Part shown: positions 55,098 to 63,277 of the stretch, piece by piece
Numbering within the stretch: the stretch's first letter is position 1
Layout of the letters: every line of letters begins with the position of its first letter
From: Nocardia sp. NBC_01503
GTDB lineage: Bacteria; Actinomycetota; Actinomycetes; Mycobacteriales; Mycobacteriaceae
DNA length: 64,000 bases
Assembly (NCBI RefSeq): GCF_036327755.1
Contig: NZ_CP109596.1
Span: forward strand, 1,984,001-2,048,000
Reading direction: 5' to 3'
Program-made: the position numbers and the translations under genes
The notes under the pieces: generated by a model
Database searches by the model: none
The model's input: the letters and a program-made list of their open reading frames with translations, nothing else
Told to the model about the DNA's origin: nothing

Positions 55098-56267
55098 TCA
55101 ACGCAGGATCTTGCGGCCGATGGCGTACTTGTGCACCTCGGTGGGGCCGTCGTACAACCGGAAGGCGCGCATATCGCGGAAGATCATCTCCACCACGGTC
55201 TCATCGCTGATGCCGATGCCGCCCAGGACCTGGACGCAGCGGTCGGTGACCTTGAAGAGCTCCTCGGAGACGTAGGACTTGGCGATGGAGCTCTCATGCC
55301 TGGCCTTCTCGCCCTGATCCATCAGCCAGCAGGCGTGCCAGATGGTGAGGCGGCACTGGTGCAGCGCGATCTCGTTGTCCGCCAACATGAACGAGACGCC
55401 CTGATGCTCGCCGATGGTCTTGCCGAAGGCGGTGCGGGTCTTGGCGTAGTCGATGGCGATGGACTGTGCGCGTTCGGCCGCGCCCAGCCAGCGCATGCAG
55501 TGCGTGAGACGGGCTGGGGCCAAGCGCAATTGGGCATAGCGCAGCGCCTGACCGGTCTCGCCGAGTACGGAATCCGCGGGCAGCACCAGGTTCTCGAAGT
55601 TCACCACCGCGTGGCCGCCGACGTAATTGCGGTCCATGGTGTTCATGATGCGTTCGATGACGATGCCGGGCGTATCGCCGTCGCACAGGAACAGGGTCGG
55701 GCCCGCGGGCAGGTGCGGGTTGTCGGCCAGGCGCGCCATGATGATCCAGGTCTTCGCGCCGTCCGCACCGGTGATCAGCCATTTGCGGCCGTTGATGGTG
55801 AAGTTCTCACCGTCGAAGGTGGCCTCGGTGCTCAACTGGTTCGGGTCCGAACCCGCGCCGTTCGGCTCGGTCATGGCGAAGACCGAGCGCTGCCGACCGT
55901 CGATGACCGGTTGCAGGAAGCGTTCGGTCTGCTCCTGATTCGCGACCTTGGAGAGCAGGAACATATTGCCCTCGTCGGGGGCGGCGCAGTTCATGGCGAC
56001 CGGGCCGAGGGTGGACCAGCCGGCCGCCTCGTAGATGACGGCCTGCTCGATATGGCTGAGCCCGCGCCCGCCCAGGGCGACCGGGGCCTGCACGGTGAGC
56101 AGCTTCTCCGCGCGCGCCAATTCGACGAGCTCCTGGCGCAATTCGTCATTGGGGCCGTGCGCGGTCAGCCGCGGATCCCGCTCATAGGGAACGATCTTGT
56201 CGATGACGAACTGCCGCACCCGATCGCGTTCGGCGGCGAGTTCGGCGGGAATCGTGAAATCGATCAT
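55098..56267 (-). CDS. Acyl-CoA dehydrogenase
   Basis: 389 aa, full-length acyl-CoA dehydrogenase. FAD/substrate motifs include VFAMTEPNGAGSDPNQLST, WLITGADGAKTWIIMARL and the C-terminal RCVQVLGGIGISDETVVEMIFRDMRAFRLYDGPTEVHK. The C-terminal pattern resembles the ACAD10/11-like group acting on medium to long or hydroxylated acyl chains rather than the steroid-specific FadE pairs. The downstream crotonase gene suggests a small beta-oxidation module. No KstR box is seen upstream. Confidence 0.9.
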   Translation of the reverse strand: MIDFTIPAELAAERDRVRQFVIDKIVPYERDPRLTAHGPNDELRQELVELARAEKLLTVQAPVALGGRGLSHIEQAVIYEAAGWSTLGPVAMNCAAPDEGNMFLLSKVANQEQTERFLQPVIDGRQRSVFAMTEPNGAGSDPNQLSTEATFDGENFTINGRKWLITGADGAKTWIIMARLADNPHLPAGPTLFLCDGDTPGIVIERIMNTMDRNYVGGHAVVNFENLVLPADSVLGETGQALRYAQLRLAPARLTHCMRWLGAAERAQSIAIDYAKTRTAFGKTIGEHQGVSFMLADNEIALHQCRLTIWHACWLMDQGEKARHESSIAKSYVSEELFKVTDRCVQVLGGIGISDETVVEMIFRDMRAFRLYDGPTEVHKYAIGRKILR

Positions 56268-56345
56268 CGGTGGTCACCATTCATTCCGGGATGCGTGCGA
56301 GCCGAGCATACGACGAACCCGACCGGAGACTGAAGGCACCCGCCC

Positions 56346-57089
56346 TCAAACGAGGACGCGCCGCAGGAAGGACTCCACTTCGGCCCGGTAGGCGGCGGGT
56401 TGATCATCGTGCACGAGATGTCCGGCGGCGGCGATCAACACGTGCCGGGCATCGGGATGCACCGCCGCCATCTCACGCATCTGCCCCGGCGGGGTGATGG
56501 TGTACTCGCCCTCGATGACCAGGGTCGGCACGGTGATCGACCTCCATTGACTCCAGAAGTCACGAGTCCCCCACTCCTGCGAGATATCCCGGAAGGTGGC
56601 CACCGCACCGTGCAGGCGGTAGCCGTCGGGGCCGCGGGTGAAGGAGTCGAGGAAGTACCGTCCGGCCACCGGACCGAAGAACTCCAGTACCGCGGCATCA
56701 TTCGGGAAGGGCTGCGGCCACGCCCCGATGACCGCGGCCCAGTGCTCGGCGGTGCGGCCCTGGAAATCCGGGGCCATATCCTCGACCACCAGCGCGCGCA
56801 CCCGATCCGGATGCGCGGCGGTGAACATCCAGCCGTGCAGTCCACCCATCGAATGTCCGATCACCACCATGGGTTCGGTGATCGACTCGGTCGCCGCGGC
56901 CAGATCGGCCACGAATGCCTCGGTGGTCAATTCATCCGGCGCGGGCCGCCCGTGTCCGGCCGCGTCGAACGAGTGGACATGCCCGAACGCGCGCAACCAG
57001 TCCAACTGACTCCGCCAGGTGCGAGCACTGCCCATCAGCCCGTGCAGCAGCAGGATCGGTACGCCGGTACCGCCTTCGTCATACAACAT
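56346..57089 (-). CDS. Alpha/beta hydrolase, Rv3591c-like
   Basis: 247 aa from the ATG at 57089; the frame continues upstream over mhuD but that part is antisense. Nucleophile Ser is in VIGHSMGGLHG, oxyanion motif LLLHGLMGSARTW, and the catalytic His is in AAGHLVHDDQP near the C-terminus. The substrate is unknown. M. tuberculosis has a hydrolase gene (Rv3591c) next to mhuD (Rv3592), the same divergent pair as here. Confidence 0.87.
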   Translation of the reverse strand: MLYDEGGTGVPILLLHGLMGSARTWRSQLDWLRAFGHVHSFDAAGHGRPAPDELTTEAFVADLAAATESITEPMVVIGHSMGGLHGWMFTAAHPDRVRALVVEDMAPDFQGRTAEHWAAVIGAWPQPFPNDAAVLEFFGPVAGRYFLDSFTRGPDGYRLHGAVATFRDISQEWGTRDFWSQWRSITVPTLVIEGEYTITPPGQMREMAAVHPDARHVLIAAAGHLVHDDQPAAYRAEVESFLRRVLV

Positions 57090-57131
57090 CGTCTCGACGA
57101 TACGTCCGATTCGCGTAGTACATTCGGGCGC

Positions 57132-57446
57132 ATGGCAGTCGTCAAGATCAACGCAATCGAGGTTCCCGAGGGCGCCGGCCCCGAGCTGGAGAAGCGCTTC
57201 GCGCATCGCGCGCACGCCGTCGAGGGCTCCCCCGGTTTCCTGGGCTTCCAGCTGCTCCGCCCGGTCTCCGGTGACAATCGGTATTTCGTTGTCACGCACT
57301 GGGATTCGAACGACTCTTTCGAGGCGTGGCGGGACGGTCCGGCGCGCGAGGCGCACGCGGGCGGGGAGAACCGCAAGCCGGTCTCCACCGGTGCGTCACT
57401 GCTGGAGTTCGAGGTCGTCCTGGACGTACCGGCCAAGAACGCCTGA
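57132..57446 (+). CDS. mhuD: Heme-degrading monooxygenase MhuD
   Basis: 104 aa, antibiotic-biosynthesis-monooxygenase fold dimer that breaks down heme to mycobilin-type products and iron. The residues known to be needed in M. tuberculosis MhuD are all in place: N7, W66 and H75. The rest (VVKINAIEVPEGAGPELEKRF, SPGFLGFQLLRPVSG, TGASLLEFEVVLDV) is nearly identical. It is divergent from the hydrolase gene with 42 bases between starts; no iron box was recognised. The cobalamin riboswitch begins about 50 bases after its stop. Confidence 0.94.
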   Translation: MAVVKINAIEVPEGAGPELEKRFAHRAHAVEGSPGFLGFQLLRPVSGDNRYFVVTHWDSNDSFEAWRDGPAREAHAGGENRKPVSTGASLLEFEVVLDVPAKNA

Positions 57447-57494
57447 GGTTCGCCTGAGAATGCCTGATCAGCCCATGTGTTGACGCGGAGCCGA

Positions 57495-57640
57495 CGGGGA
57501 TGTCACAGTTCGAGGCGAAGTAAGCGACAGCGACGCGTAATCCGGTGTGAATCCGGGGCGGTCGCGCCACTGTATCCCGCCAGCGGGAGAGCCAGACACC
57601 GGCGCTGTCGTACCAACGGCTCGCGGGGACGCGGCATCCC
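57495..57640 (+). promoter_or_regulatory. Cobalamin riboswitch controlling cbtB-cbtA
   Basis: The B12-box core is unmistakable: GGTGTGAATCCGGGGCGGTC followed by GCGCCACTGTA (about 57553-57584) and AGCCAGACACC (57592-57602). The leader ends just before the TAGGAGGA ribosome-binding site of cbtB, so translation block on cobalamin binding is likely. Exact ends are estimated. Confidence 0.93.
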
Positions 57641-57654
57641 CTAGGAGGACTCGA

Positions 57655-57849
57655 ATGGCAATCGTCCACAACCCCACCCGGTCGAACGACGCGCTCATCG
57701 CGCTGCTCGTCTCGGCGGGCGTCGTTCTTCTGGCACTGCTCACGCTGTACCTGGTCGGCTTCGATCAGGGCGCGATCTCGCGCAGCGGCATGTACATGCA
57801 CGAGCTCATGCATGACGGACGGCACCTGCTGGGCGTGCCGTGCCACTGA
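57655..57849 (+). CDS. cbtB: CbtB, small subunit of a cobalt transporter
   Basis: 64 aa from the ATG at 57655 with AGGAGG 6 bases upstream. One membrane segment (ALIALLVSAGVVLLALLTLYLVGFDQGA) is followed by a C-terminal His cluster HELMHDGRHLLGVPCH, the metal-binding end of CbtB proteins. CbtA and CbtB together are predicted cobalt uptake proteins found under B12 riboswitches, as here. The stop lies within the start of cbtA (10-base overlap). Confidence 0.92.
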   Translation: MAIVHNPTRSNDALIALLVSAGVVLLALLTLYLVGFDQGAISRSGMYMHELMHDGRHLLGVPCH

Positions 57850-58649
57850 CCGAATCACAGCCGCTGACAGGTTCACTCAAGACGCTGCTGCTGCGCGGCC
57901 TGCTCGCCGGTTTGATCGCCGGCCTGCTGGCCGCGACGGTCGGCTTCTTCGTCGGTGAACCGAAGATCAACGCGGCCATAGCGATCGAGGAATCCCAGTC
58001 CCAGGCCGCCGAGAACCATCATGACGGCGCCATGGCCGATCCGGCCCCGGCCGGGCATTCGCACGGCGACGAGGACGAGCCACTGGTCAGCCGGAACGGG
58101 CAGAAGGCCGGACAATTCCTGGCGCTGAGCCTGTTCGGCATGGCCATCGGCGCACTGCTCGCGGTCGTGGCGAATGTGGCGCGGCGGTACACCACGCTGT
58201 CGGGACCACGGTTGGCGCTCGGGTTGGCGGCCGGCGGCTGGCTGGCCATTGTCATCGTGCCGTTCTTCAAATACCCGGCCAATCCCCCGGCGGTCGGCGA
58301 TCCGGACACCATCGATCAGCGCACCTGGTTGTGGGTGGCCGTGGTACTGCTCGGCTTCGCGGCGGTCGGCGCGTGCGTGTACGTGTACAAGCTGCTGCGG
58401 ACTCAGCTCGGCACCGTCCGACTGATCGGATCGGTGGTGGCGTTCGTGGCCGTCGCCGGTATCGGATACATCGTGCTGCCGGGGATCAACGAGGTGACGG
58501 ACGACTTCCCCGCGACCCTGCTCTGGCAATTCCGGGTGGCGTCCCTGGCCGAAACCGGCACGCTGTGGCTGGTGCTCGGACTCGGGTACGCGGCGCTCAC
58601 CGAATTCGCGGCGAGCAAGACCAAATCCCTGGAAGCCGTTCTGCGGTAA
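57840..58649 (+). CDS. cbtA: CbtA, cobalt transporter subunit
   Basis: 269 aa from the GTG at 57840 inside the end of cbtB. Six or seven membrane segments: LLLRGLLAGLIAGLLAATVGFF at the N-terminus, then LSLFGMAIGALLAVVANVA, LGLAAGGWLAIVIVPFF, WLWVAVVLLGFAAVGACVYV, and others. The loop after the first segment is His-rich (NHHDGAMADPAPAGHSHGDED), probably collecting cobalt. CbtA is a known member of the B12 regulon. A strong terminator follows. Confidence 0.92.
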   Translation: MPLTESQPLTGSLKTLLLRGLLAGLIAGLLAATVGFFVGEPKINAAIAIEESQSQAAENHHDGAMADPAPAGHSHGDEDEPLVSRNGQKAGQFLALSLFGMAIGALLAVVANVARRYTTLSGPRLALGLAAGGWLAIVIVPFFKYPANPPAVGDPDTIDQRTWLWVAVVLLGFAAVGACVYVYKLLRTQLGTVRLIGSVVAFVAVAGIGYIVLPGINEVTDDFPATLLWQFRVASLAETGTLWLVLGLGYAALTEFAASKTKSLEAVLR

Positions 58650-58672
58650 TATCCCCCGGGGACAAGTGCAAC

Positions 58673-58713
58673 GAGAAAGGCAGTGCCGGTGCGATACCGG
58701 CACTGCCTTTCTC
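58673..58713. terminator. Bidirectional terminator
   Basis: GAGAAAGGCAGTGCCGGT and ACCGGCACTGCCTTTCTC form a perfect 18-bp stem with a 5-base loop between cbtA and the convergent OsmC gene. Confidence 0.92.
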
Positions 58714-58742
58714 ATGTCGTACGCGAAACCGTATGTCCGAGA

Positions 58743-59186
58743 TCAGGACTCGAAGGTCGCGTCCAGCTCGATATCGTCGACGCCCGCGAGGGCCTTGGAG
58801 ATCGGGCAGCCCGCCTTGGCGGCAGCGGCAGCGGTCGCGAAGCCGTCGGCGTCGATGCCCGAGGCGCGGCCGAGCACGGTCAGCTTGATCTTGGAGATGC
58901 GGAACCCACCGGCCGGGTCCGGGCTCAGGGTGACATCGGCGGTCACGTCCAGGCTCTCCGGAGTGCCACCGGCGGCGGCGATCTGGCCGGACAGCGCCAT
59001 GGAGTAGCAGGAGGAGTGTGCGGCGGCGATCAGCTCTTCCGGGCTGGTGGTGCCATCGGCATTGTCGGCCGCGCGCTTGGGGAAGCTGACGTCGTACTTG
59101 CCGACACCGGAGCTGACCAGTTCGACCTGACCGGAGCCGTCTTGCAGACCACCGGTCCAGGCGGTGCGAGCGGAACGTGTAGGCAT
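58743..59186 (-). CDS. OsmC/Ohr-family peroxidase
   Basis: 147 aa. The two redox-active cysteines are C60 in AHSSCYSMAL and C127 in KAGCPISKAL. The N-terminal ARTAWTGGLQDGSGQVEL and SPEELIAAAHSSCY identify the OsmC-like rather than Ohr subgroup. It reduces organic hydroperoxides using thiol reductants. No OhrR-type regulator gene is adjacent; a GAAAGGA ribosome-binding sequence lies before the ATG. Confidence 0.93.
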   Translation of the reverse strand: MPTRSARTAWTGGLQDGSGQVELVSSGVGKYDVSFPKRAADNADGTTSPEELIAAAHSSCYSMALSGQIAAAGGTPESLDVTADVTLSPDPAGGFRISKIKLTVLGRASGIDADGFATAAAAAKAGCPISKALAGVDDIELDATFES

Positions 59187-59241
59187 CGCTGTCCTTTCGA
59201 GAAGAGAGAGGGGCTTCGCGTCCGAACCTACCCCGTCGGTT

Positions 59242-59688
59242 TCAGCTCACCGCGAGGGTTCGCTGATCCCACTGCTCGAGCACCTGCGGCCAGGACCCCT
59301 CGTGTCGGTCGCGGGCGGCGGCGTTGGGGAATCCGGCATGGGTGAGCAGTAGTGCGCTGCCCGCGCCGTGCGCCGAGAGTTCCAGGGTGAGAACGGTTTC
59401 CGTGCCCTCGGTACCGCCCGAGCCGGTCACCCAGGTCAATTCGACCAGCCGGTCCGGGATCAGGCGCAGGAAGCGCCCGTAATGCGGGTGCCCGCCGCCC
59501 GCGGTGAAGAAGAACGGTTCGTTCACCGCCGGGCGTATGAGCACCGAACCGGGATCGGCGAACCAGAGCCCCAATTGCCGTGTCGCCATGCGATACAGCT
59601 CATCGGGCGAAGCGGACATAATGCGTTCCACGGCCAGGAAGAAGGGCCGCGCGGAGAGGTCGGGAGGCCGGATCGGCGCAACGTCCAT
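59242..59688 (-). CDS. SRPBCC/AHSA1 domain protein
   Basis: 148 aa from the ATG at 59688. Helix-grip fold of the START/AHSA1 type: FFLAVERIMSASPDELYRMAT at the N-terminus, VNEPFFFTAGGGHPHYGRFLRLIPDRLVELTW in the middle, ALLLTHAGFPNAAARDRHEGSWPQVLEQW at the end. Such proteins bind hydrophobic ligands or act as stress-response chaperone co-factors. The function here is unknown. It lies 30 bases after the SMR exporter gene and probably shares its transcript. Confidence 0.82.
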   Translation of the reverse strand: MDVAPIRPPDLSARPFFLAVERIMSASPDELYRMATRQLGLWFADPGSVLIRPAVNEPFFFTAGGGHPHYGRFLRLIPDRLVELTWVTGSGGTEGTETVLTLELSAHGAGSALLLTHAGFPNAAARDRHEGSWPQVLEQWDQRTLAVS

Positions 59689-59718
59689 GGCGGAGCACGA
59701 TACCGCCCGTCGCATCGA

Positions 59719-60039
59719 TCATTCAGGATTGGTCACCCTTGCCAGCACTATGCCGCCGATGATGAGCGACAGCGCCAGCACCCGGCCCGCCGAGAGCGGA
59801 TCGCGCTGCACGATCACACCCAGCCCGATGGCGCCGACCGCGCCGATTCCGGTGAAGATCGCGTACGCGGTCCCGACCGGCAGCGTCCGCATGGCGTAGG
59901 AGAGCAGATACACCGCGATCGCCATCAGCACGAAGCAGATCAGGGTGGCCAGTGGTTTGGTGAAATTCTGTGTCGGCTTGATGGATTGGGACCACGCGAT
60001 CTCGACCAGACCGGCGAGGCCGAGCACGAGCCAGTTCAT
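59719..60039 (-). CDS. SMR-family exporter (SugE/Gdx-like)
   Basis: 106 aa from the ATG at 60039. Four membrane helices with the essential Glu13 in GLVEIAW and the family GTAYAIFTGIGAVGAIGLG motif. The SIKPTQNFTKP segment after helix 1 is closer to the Gdx/SugE guanidinium and quaternary-ammonium exporters than to EmrE. A dual-topology homodimer is likely. It starts just after the azoreductase stop, so both are in one operon, presumably controlled by the TetR gene upstream. Confidence 0.88.
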   Translation of the reverse strand: MNWLVLGLAGLVEIAWSQSIKPTQNFTKPLATLICFVLMAIAVYLLSYAMRTLPVGTAYAIFTGIGAVGAIGLGVIVQRDPLSAGRVLALSLIIGGIVLARVTNPE

Positions 60040-60040
60040 C

Positions 60041-60688
60041 TCAGTACTCCTTGCCGAGTCTGCGGGCCTCCGCCAGCGCGGCGGCGTAGGACGCGTCATG
60101 CTTTTCCCGCAGGTGTGCCAGGGCCGGGTCCTGCCGGGAATTGGCGAGCTCCGCATTGATGAAAACGGTGTCCTCGACGGCGAAATGGCCAGCGAAGAAG
60201 TCGCGCAGAAACCGCTCCTGATAGTCGTAGGCGGCCTTGGGCGCGCCCGGGGAGTACGCGCCGCCGCGTGCGGTGGTGACCACGAAACGGCTGGGAGCCA
60301 GGGACATTCGCGGGAAGGTGAGCTGATCCAGCCACGCCTTCAGGCTGGCCGGGATGGAGTAGTTGTACATCGGGGTGCCGATGAGCACCACATCCGCGGC
60401 CCGCACCTCGGCCAGTAGCGGTTCGACGATCGCCCATGCGGCGGCCGCGGCGGGAGTATCGGCCAACTCCGCCAGGCGATCCAGATCGGTACCGCCGCCG
60501 GCCAGGACCCGGTCGCAGAGTTCGGTCCAGCCTTCGCCGATGAAGGGGATCGGGTCGGCGGCGAGATCACGGTACCGATAGCCACCGTACGGGTGTTCGG
60601 CCCGCCAGGCGTCGGCGAAGGCGGCGCTGAGTTCGCGGCTGATGGAGTTGCGACGGGCGCTGGAATCCAGGTGCAGCAGGCTGGTCAT
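60041..60688 (-). CDS. FMN-dependent NADH-azoreductase (AzoR family)
   Basis: 215 aa from the ATG at 60688 (GAGGAG 9 bases upstream; the longer frame would cross an operator). Flavodoxin-like fold with LLHLDSSARRNSISRELS at the FMN phosphate site, the PMYNYSIPASLKAWLDQL motif and VVTTARGGAYS. It reduces quinones and azo compounds with two electrons, avoiding radicals. First gene of the operon with the SMR exporter, divergent from a TetR gene with two identical-type dyads between them. Confidence 0.92.
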   Translation of the reverse strand: MTSLLHLDSSARRNSISRELSAAFADAWRAEHPYGGYRYRDLAADPIPFIGEGWTELCDRVLAGGGTDLDRLAELADTPAAAAAWAIVEPLLAEVRAADVVLIGTPMYNYSIPASLKAWLDQLTFPRMSLAPSRFVVTTARGGAYSPGAPKAAYDYQERFLRDFFAGHFAVEDTVFINAELANSRQDPALAHLREKHDASYAAALAEARRLGKEY

Positions 60689-60703
60689 CTCAATCATCTC
60701 CTC

Positions 60704-60724
60704 AAGTGGACACTGTGTCCGTTT
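60704..60724. promoter_or_regulatory. TetR operator, azoR side
   Basis: AAGTGGACACTGTGTCCGTTT: inner dyad GGACAC-TG-TGTCC with outer near-symmetry. It shares the pattern GTGGACAnnnTGTCC with the site at 60748. Confidence 0.82.
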
Positions 60725-60747
60725 GCTTGATTCGAACAGTAACGCCG

Positions 60748-60768
60748 AAGTGGACATCTTGTCCACTT
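60748..60768. promoter_or_regulatory. TetR operator, tetR side
   Basis: AAGTGGACA-TCT-TGTCCACTT: perfect 9-bp inverted repeat with a 3-base spacer, centred 44 bases from the first site. Confidence 0.86.
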
Positions 60769-60794
60769 AAACTTTCCCGGGTTACAGTGGCGCC

Positions 60795-61409
60795 ATGACC
60801 CCGATCGGATTACCGCTGCTCAACGAGGAGTCCCCACCGCCCGAACGTGCGGACGCGGCCCGCAATCGCGCCAAAATCCTCAGTGCGGCGGCGGAGCTCT
60901 TCACCGAACGGAACCCGCGCACGGTCACCATGGACGACATCGCCAAGGCGGCCGGGGTGGGACGGGGAACGCTGTACCGGCGGTACCCGGACGTCGGATC
61001 CATCGCCGTCGCCCTGCTCGATCAGCATGAGCGCGAACTACAGGAGCGACTACTGCGCGGCGAGCCACCGCTCGGGCCGGGAGCGCCCCCCGCGGAACGA
61101 CTCGGGGCGTTCTACGCGGCCATGGTCGACCTTCTGGAGACACACGCCAATCTGGTCCTCGGTGCGGAGACCGGGGGCGCGCGCTTCCGGACGGGGGCCT
61201 ATCAGTTCTGGCGGGCGCATGTGCGAACACTGCTCACCGAATCCGCTGTGACGGAACCGGAATCGCTGGTGGATGTGCTGCTCGCACCGCTCGCGGCGGA
61301 GGTCTACCAATACCAGCGGGAACACGGACTTACCCCGGCACAGATCAACGCCGCCCTCCAGAAACTGGCGGACGGCGTGATCAGCTGTGCCACAGGTTCT
61401 TCCGATTGA
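60795..61409 (+). CDS. TetR-family regulator of the azoreductase/SMR operon
   Basis: 204 aa. Helix-turn-helix in the first 65 residues (RAKILSAAAELFTERNPRTVTMDDIAKAAGVGRGTLYRRY), then a helical ligand-binding domain with ETHANLVLGAETGGARF. Divergent from azoR; the two dyads between the genes are its likely operators. The inducer is probably a quinone, dye or cationic compound handled by the operon. The stop is directly adjacent to the stop of the convergent ABC permease gene. Confidence 0.9.
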   Translation: MTPIGLPLLNEESPPPERADAARNRAKILSAAAELFTERNPRTVTMDDIAKAAGVGRGTLYRRYPDVGSIAVALLDQHERELQERLLRGEPPLGPGAPPAERLGAFYAAMVDLLETHANLVLGAETGGARFRTGAYQFWRAHVRTLLTESAVTEPESLVDVLLAPLAAEVYQYQREHGLTPAQINAALQKLADGVISCATGSSD

Positions 61410-62258
61410 TCAGATCATGTCCCGGCGGCGGACCAGCCAGATCGTGCCCGCCGCGAAGAGCGCGAGGTAGATCGCCAGGACGATCAGCGACTCACCTCTG
61501 GTGAGAATATCCAGCACGCCCGGGGTCGCGGGACCGGTGGTGGTGCGCAGCGAACCCGCCAGCGAACCGGCGGCCGTACCCGGCAGATGATCGGTGAGAG
61601 CCCGGATGGGAGTGAAGATTCCGGCCACACCGCGCAGCAGGTTCTCCACCACCAGCACCCAGACCAGTCCCAGGCCCACGGCCAGGGCCGGACCACGGGC
61701 GATCGCGCCGATCAGCGCGCCCGCCAGCGTCCACATCCCGAGAATTGCCGAGCCCGAGACGATTCCGAGCAGTACCCGGCCCGCCGACGGCAGCGCCAGC
61801 GATTGATCCCGCGTCGCGCCGATGAGCGCGGCCACGCCGGTATCGGCCACGAAGGCCACCAGTACCAGCGCGACCACCGTCACCGCCAGACTCAGCACCA
61901 CGCCACCGAGCGCCGCCGCCCGCGAAGGCCCTTGGGTGAGAACGGTTTTCCAGGTTCCCCAGCCATAGCCGCTGCCCACCGCGAGTGCGCCCAGCACCAG
62001 CATGAGCGCGCCGCCGAACATGGCCATGCCCTGGGTGAAGACCTCCGGTACGGCCGCCGGGAGCATCTGCCGCAGCAGCACCTCGCGGGGCTGACCATTG
62101 GACATCCGGCTGGAATCGCCGGTCGTATAGGCCAGATAGTTGAACAGGTACGCGAACGTGAGGTTCAACAGGATCCACGTCCCGAGCACGATCCAGAAGG
62201 CCGGCCACTTGCGCAGGCGCAGCAATTCGGCCCGAGTACATGCCACCAGGTCTCTCAT
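61410..62258 (-). CDS. ABC-2 type transporter permease
   Basis: 282 aa with six membrane segments: WPAFWIVLGTWILLNLTFAYLFNYL, then LMLVLGALAVGSGYGWG, VVLSLAVTVVALVLVAFVA, ILGMWTLAGALIGAI, LAVGLGLVWVLVVENLL and LIVLAIYLALFAAGTIWLV. The segment GSGYGWGTWKTVLTQGPSR between the second and third helices is usual for ABC-2 export permeases. It partners with the ATPase encoded upstream (4-base overlap). Probably exports a drug or lipid; the adjoining histidine kinase suggests a two-component system controls it. Confidence 0.9.
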   Translation of the reverse strand: MRDLVACTRAELLRLRKWPAFWIVLGTWILLNLTFAYLFNYLAYTTGDSSRMSNGQPREVLLRQMLPAAVPEVFTQGMAMFGGALMLVLGALAVGSGYGWGTWKTVLTQGPSRAAALGGVVLSLAVTVVALVLVAFVADTGVAALIGATRDQSLALPSAGRVLLGIVSGSAILGMWTLAGALIGAIARGPALAVGLGLVWVLVVENLLRGVAGIFTPIRALTDHLPGTAAGSLAGSLRTTTGPATPGVLDILTRGESLIVLAIYLALFAAGTIWLVRRRDMI

Positions 62259-63151
62259 TTCACGGTCTCCGTCATCTCGAAAAACACTTCTTCCAAGGAC
62301 TTTTCGTCACTGCGCAGTTCGAGCAGGTCCGCACCCGCCTCGATCACCGCACGGGCCACCGCGGGCGCCTTTGCCACACCGGCATCGACTCTGATGCCGT
62401 TCGCGGTGAGTAGTGCCGAGCGTTCCCCGACCACCCGGCGCACCGCCGGGAAGGCCAGCTCCAGAGGTTCGGCGCGCAGGAAAAGCGATGCCGCCCCGCG
62501 CAATTCACGCACCGTGGCCTCGGTGAGCAATTGCCCGCCGGAGATGACGCCGACGCGATCACAGATCTCCTGCACTTCGCTGAGCAGGTGACTGGAGAGC
62601 ACGACGGTGTGCCCGTCGGCGGCTAGACCGGTGATGAGCTCGCGCATCTCAGCCATACCGGCCGGATCCAGCCCATTGGTGGGTTCATCGAGAATCAGCA
62701 GGTCGGGGCGGCCGAGCAGGGCCGCCGCGACACCCAGGCGCTGCTTCATACCGAGTGAATAGGTGCGGAATTTGTCACTACCGCGGGCGGCGAGCGCGAC
62801 CCGGTCGAGCACCTGCTCCACCTCGGCACGCTCCACCCCGCGATAGCGCGCCAGCACCCGCAGGTTGTCCCGACCGGACAGGTACGGGTAGAAACCCGGC
62901 CCCTCGATGAGAACGCCTATGCGGCGCAGGGTTTCGGAATCTCCCGGGCGCTCGCCGAGCACCGTCGCGGCGCCATCGGTGGGCCGGATGAGCCCCACCA
63001 GCATGCGCAGCGTGGTGGTCTTGCCCGCCCCGTTCGGACCCAGGAAACCATAGATCTCACCGCGGCGGACACTCATGCTCACGGCATCCACTGCGGTGTG
63101 GGAGCCATAGCGTTTGGTCAACCGGTCGGTGCTGACAATCGCTTCGTTCAT
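62255..63151 (-). CDS. ABC transporter ATPase (drug/peptide exporter type)
   Basis: 298 aa from the ATG at 63151. Walker A GPNGAGKTTTLRML, signature YSLGMKQRLGVAAAL, Walker B LLILDEPTNGLDP and switch His in VVLSSHLLSEV. The C-terminal extension of about 80 residues is usual for CcmA/DrrA-like exporters. Overlaps the permease gene by 4 bases (ATGA). Divergent from the histidine kinase gene with 126 bases between starts. Confidence 0.93.
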   Translation of the reverse strand: MNEAIVSTDRLTKRYGSHTAVDAVSMSVRRGEIYGFLGPNGAGKTTTLRMLVGLIRPTDGAATVLGERPGDSETLRRIGVLIEGPGFYPYLSGRDNLRVLARYRGVERAEVEQVLDRVALAARGSDKFRTYSLGMKQRLGVAAALLGRPDLLILDEPTNGLDPAGMAEMRELITGLAADGHTVVLSSHLLSEVQEICDRVGVISGGQLLTEATVRELRGAASLFLRAEPLELAFPAVRRVVGERSALLTANGIRVDAGVAKAPAVARAVIEAGADLLELRSDEKSLEEVFFEMTETVK

Positions 63152-63277
63152 AGCCTCAAGAATCCGCCGTGAGCTGCACCGGAACATCCGCCGCACAGCG
63201 CGATCCGGCGTACGTATCTGGACGTATTCGGCCCATTGACAGTGCCGAACCGGTGCCTACAGCGCTACCGTGCAGCT

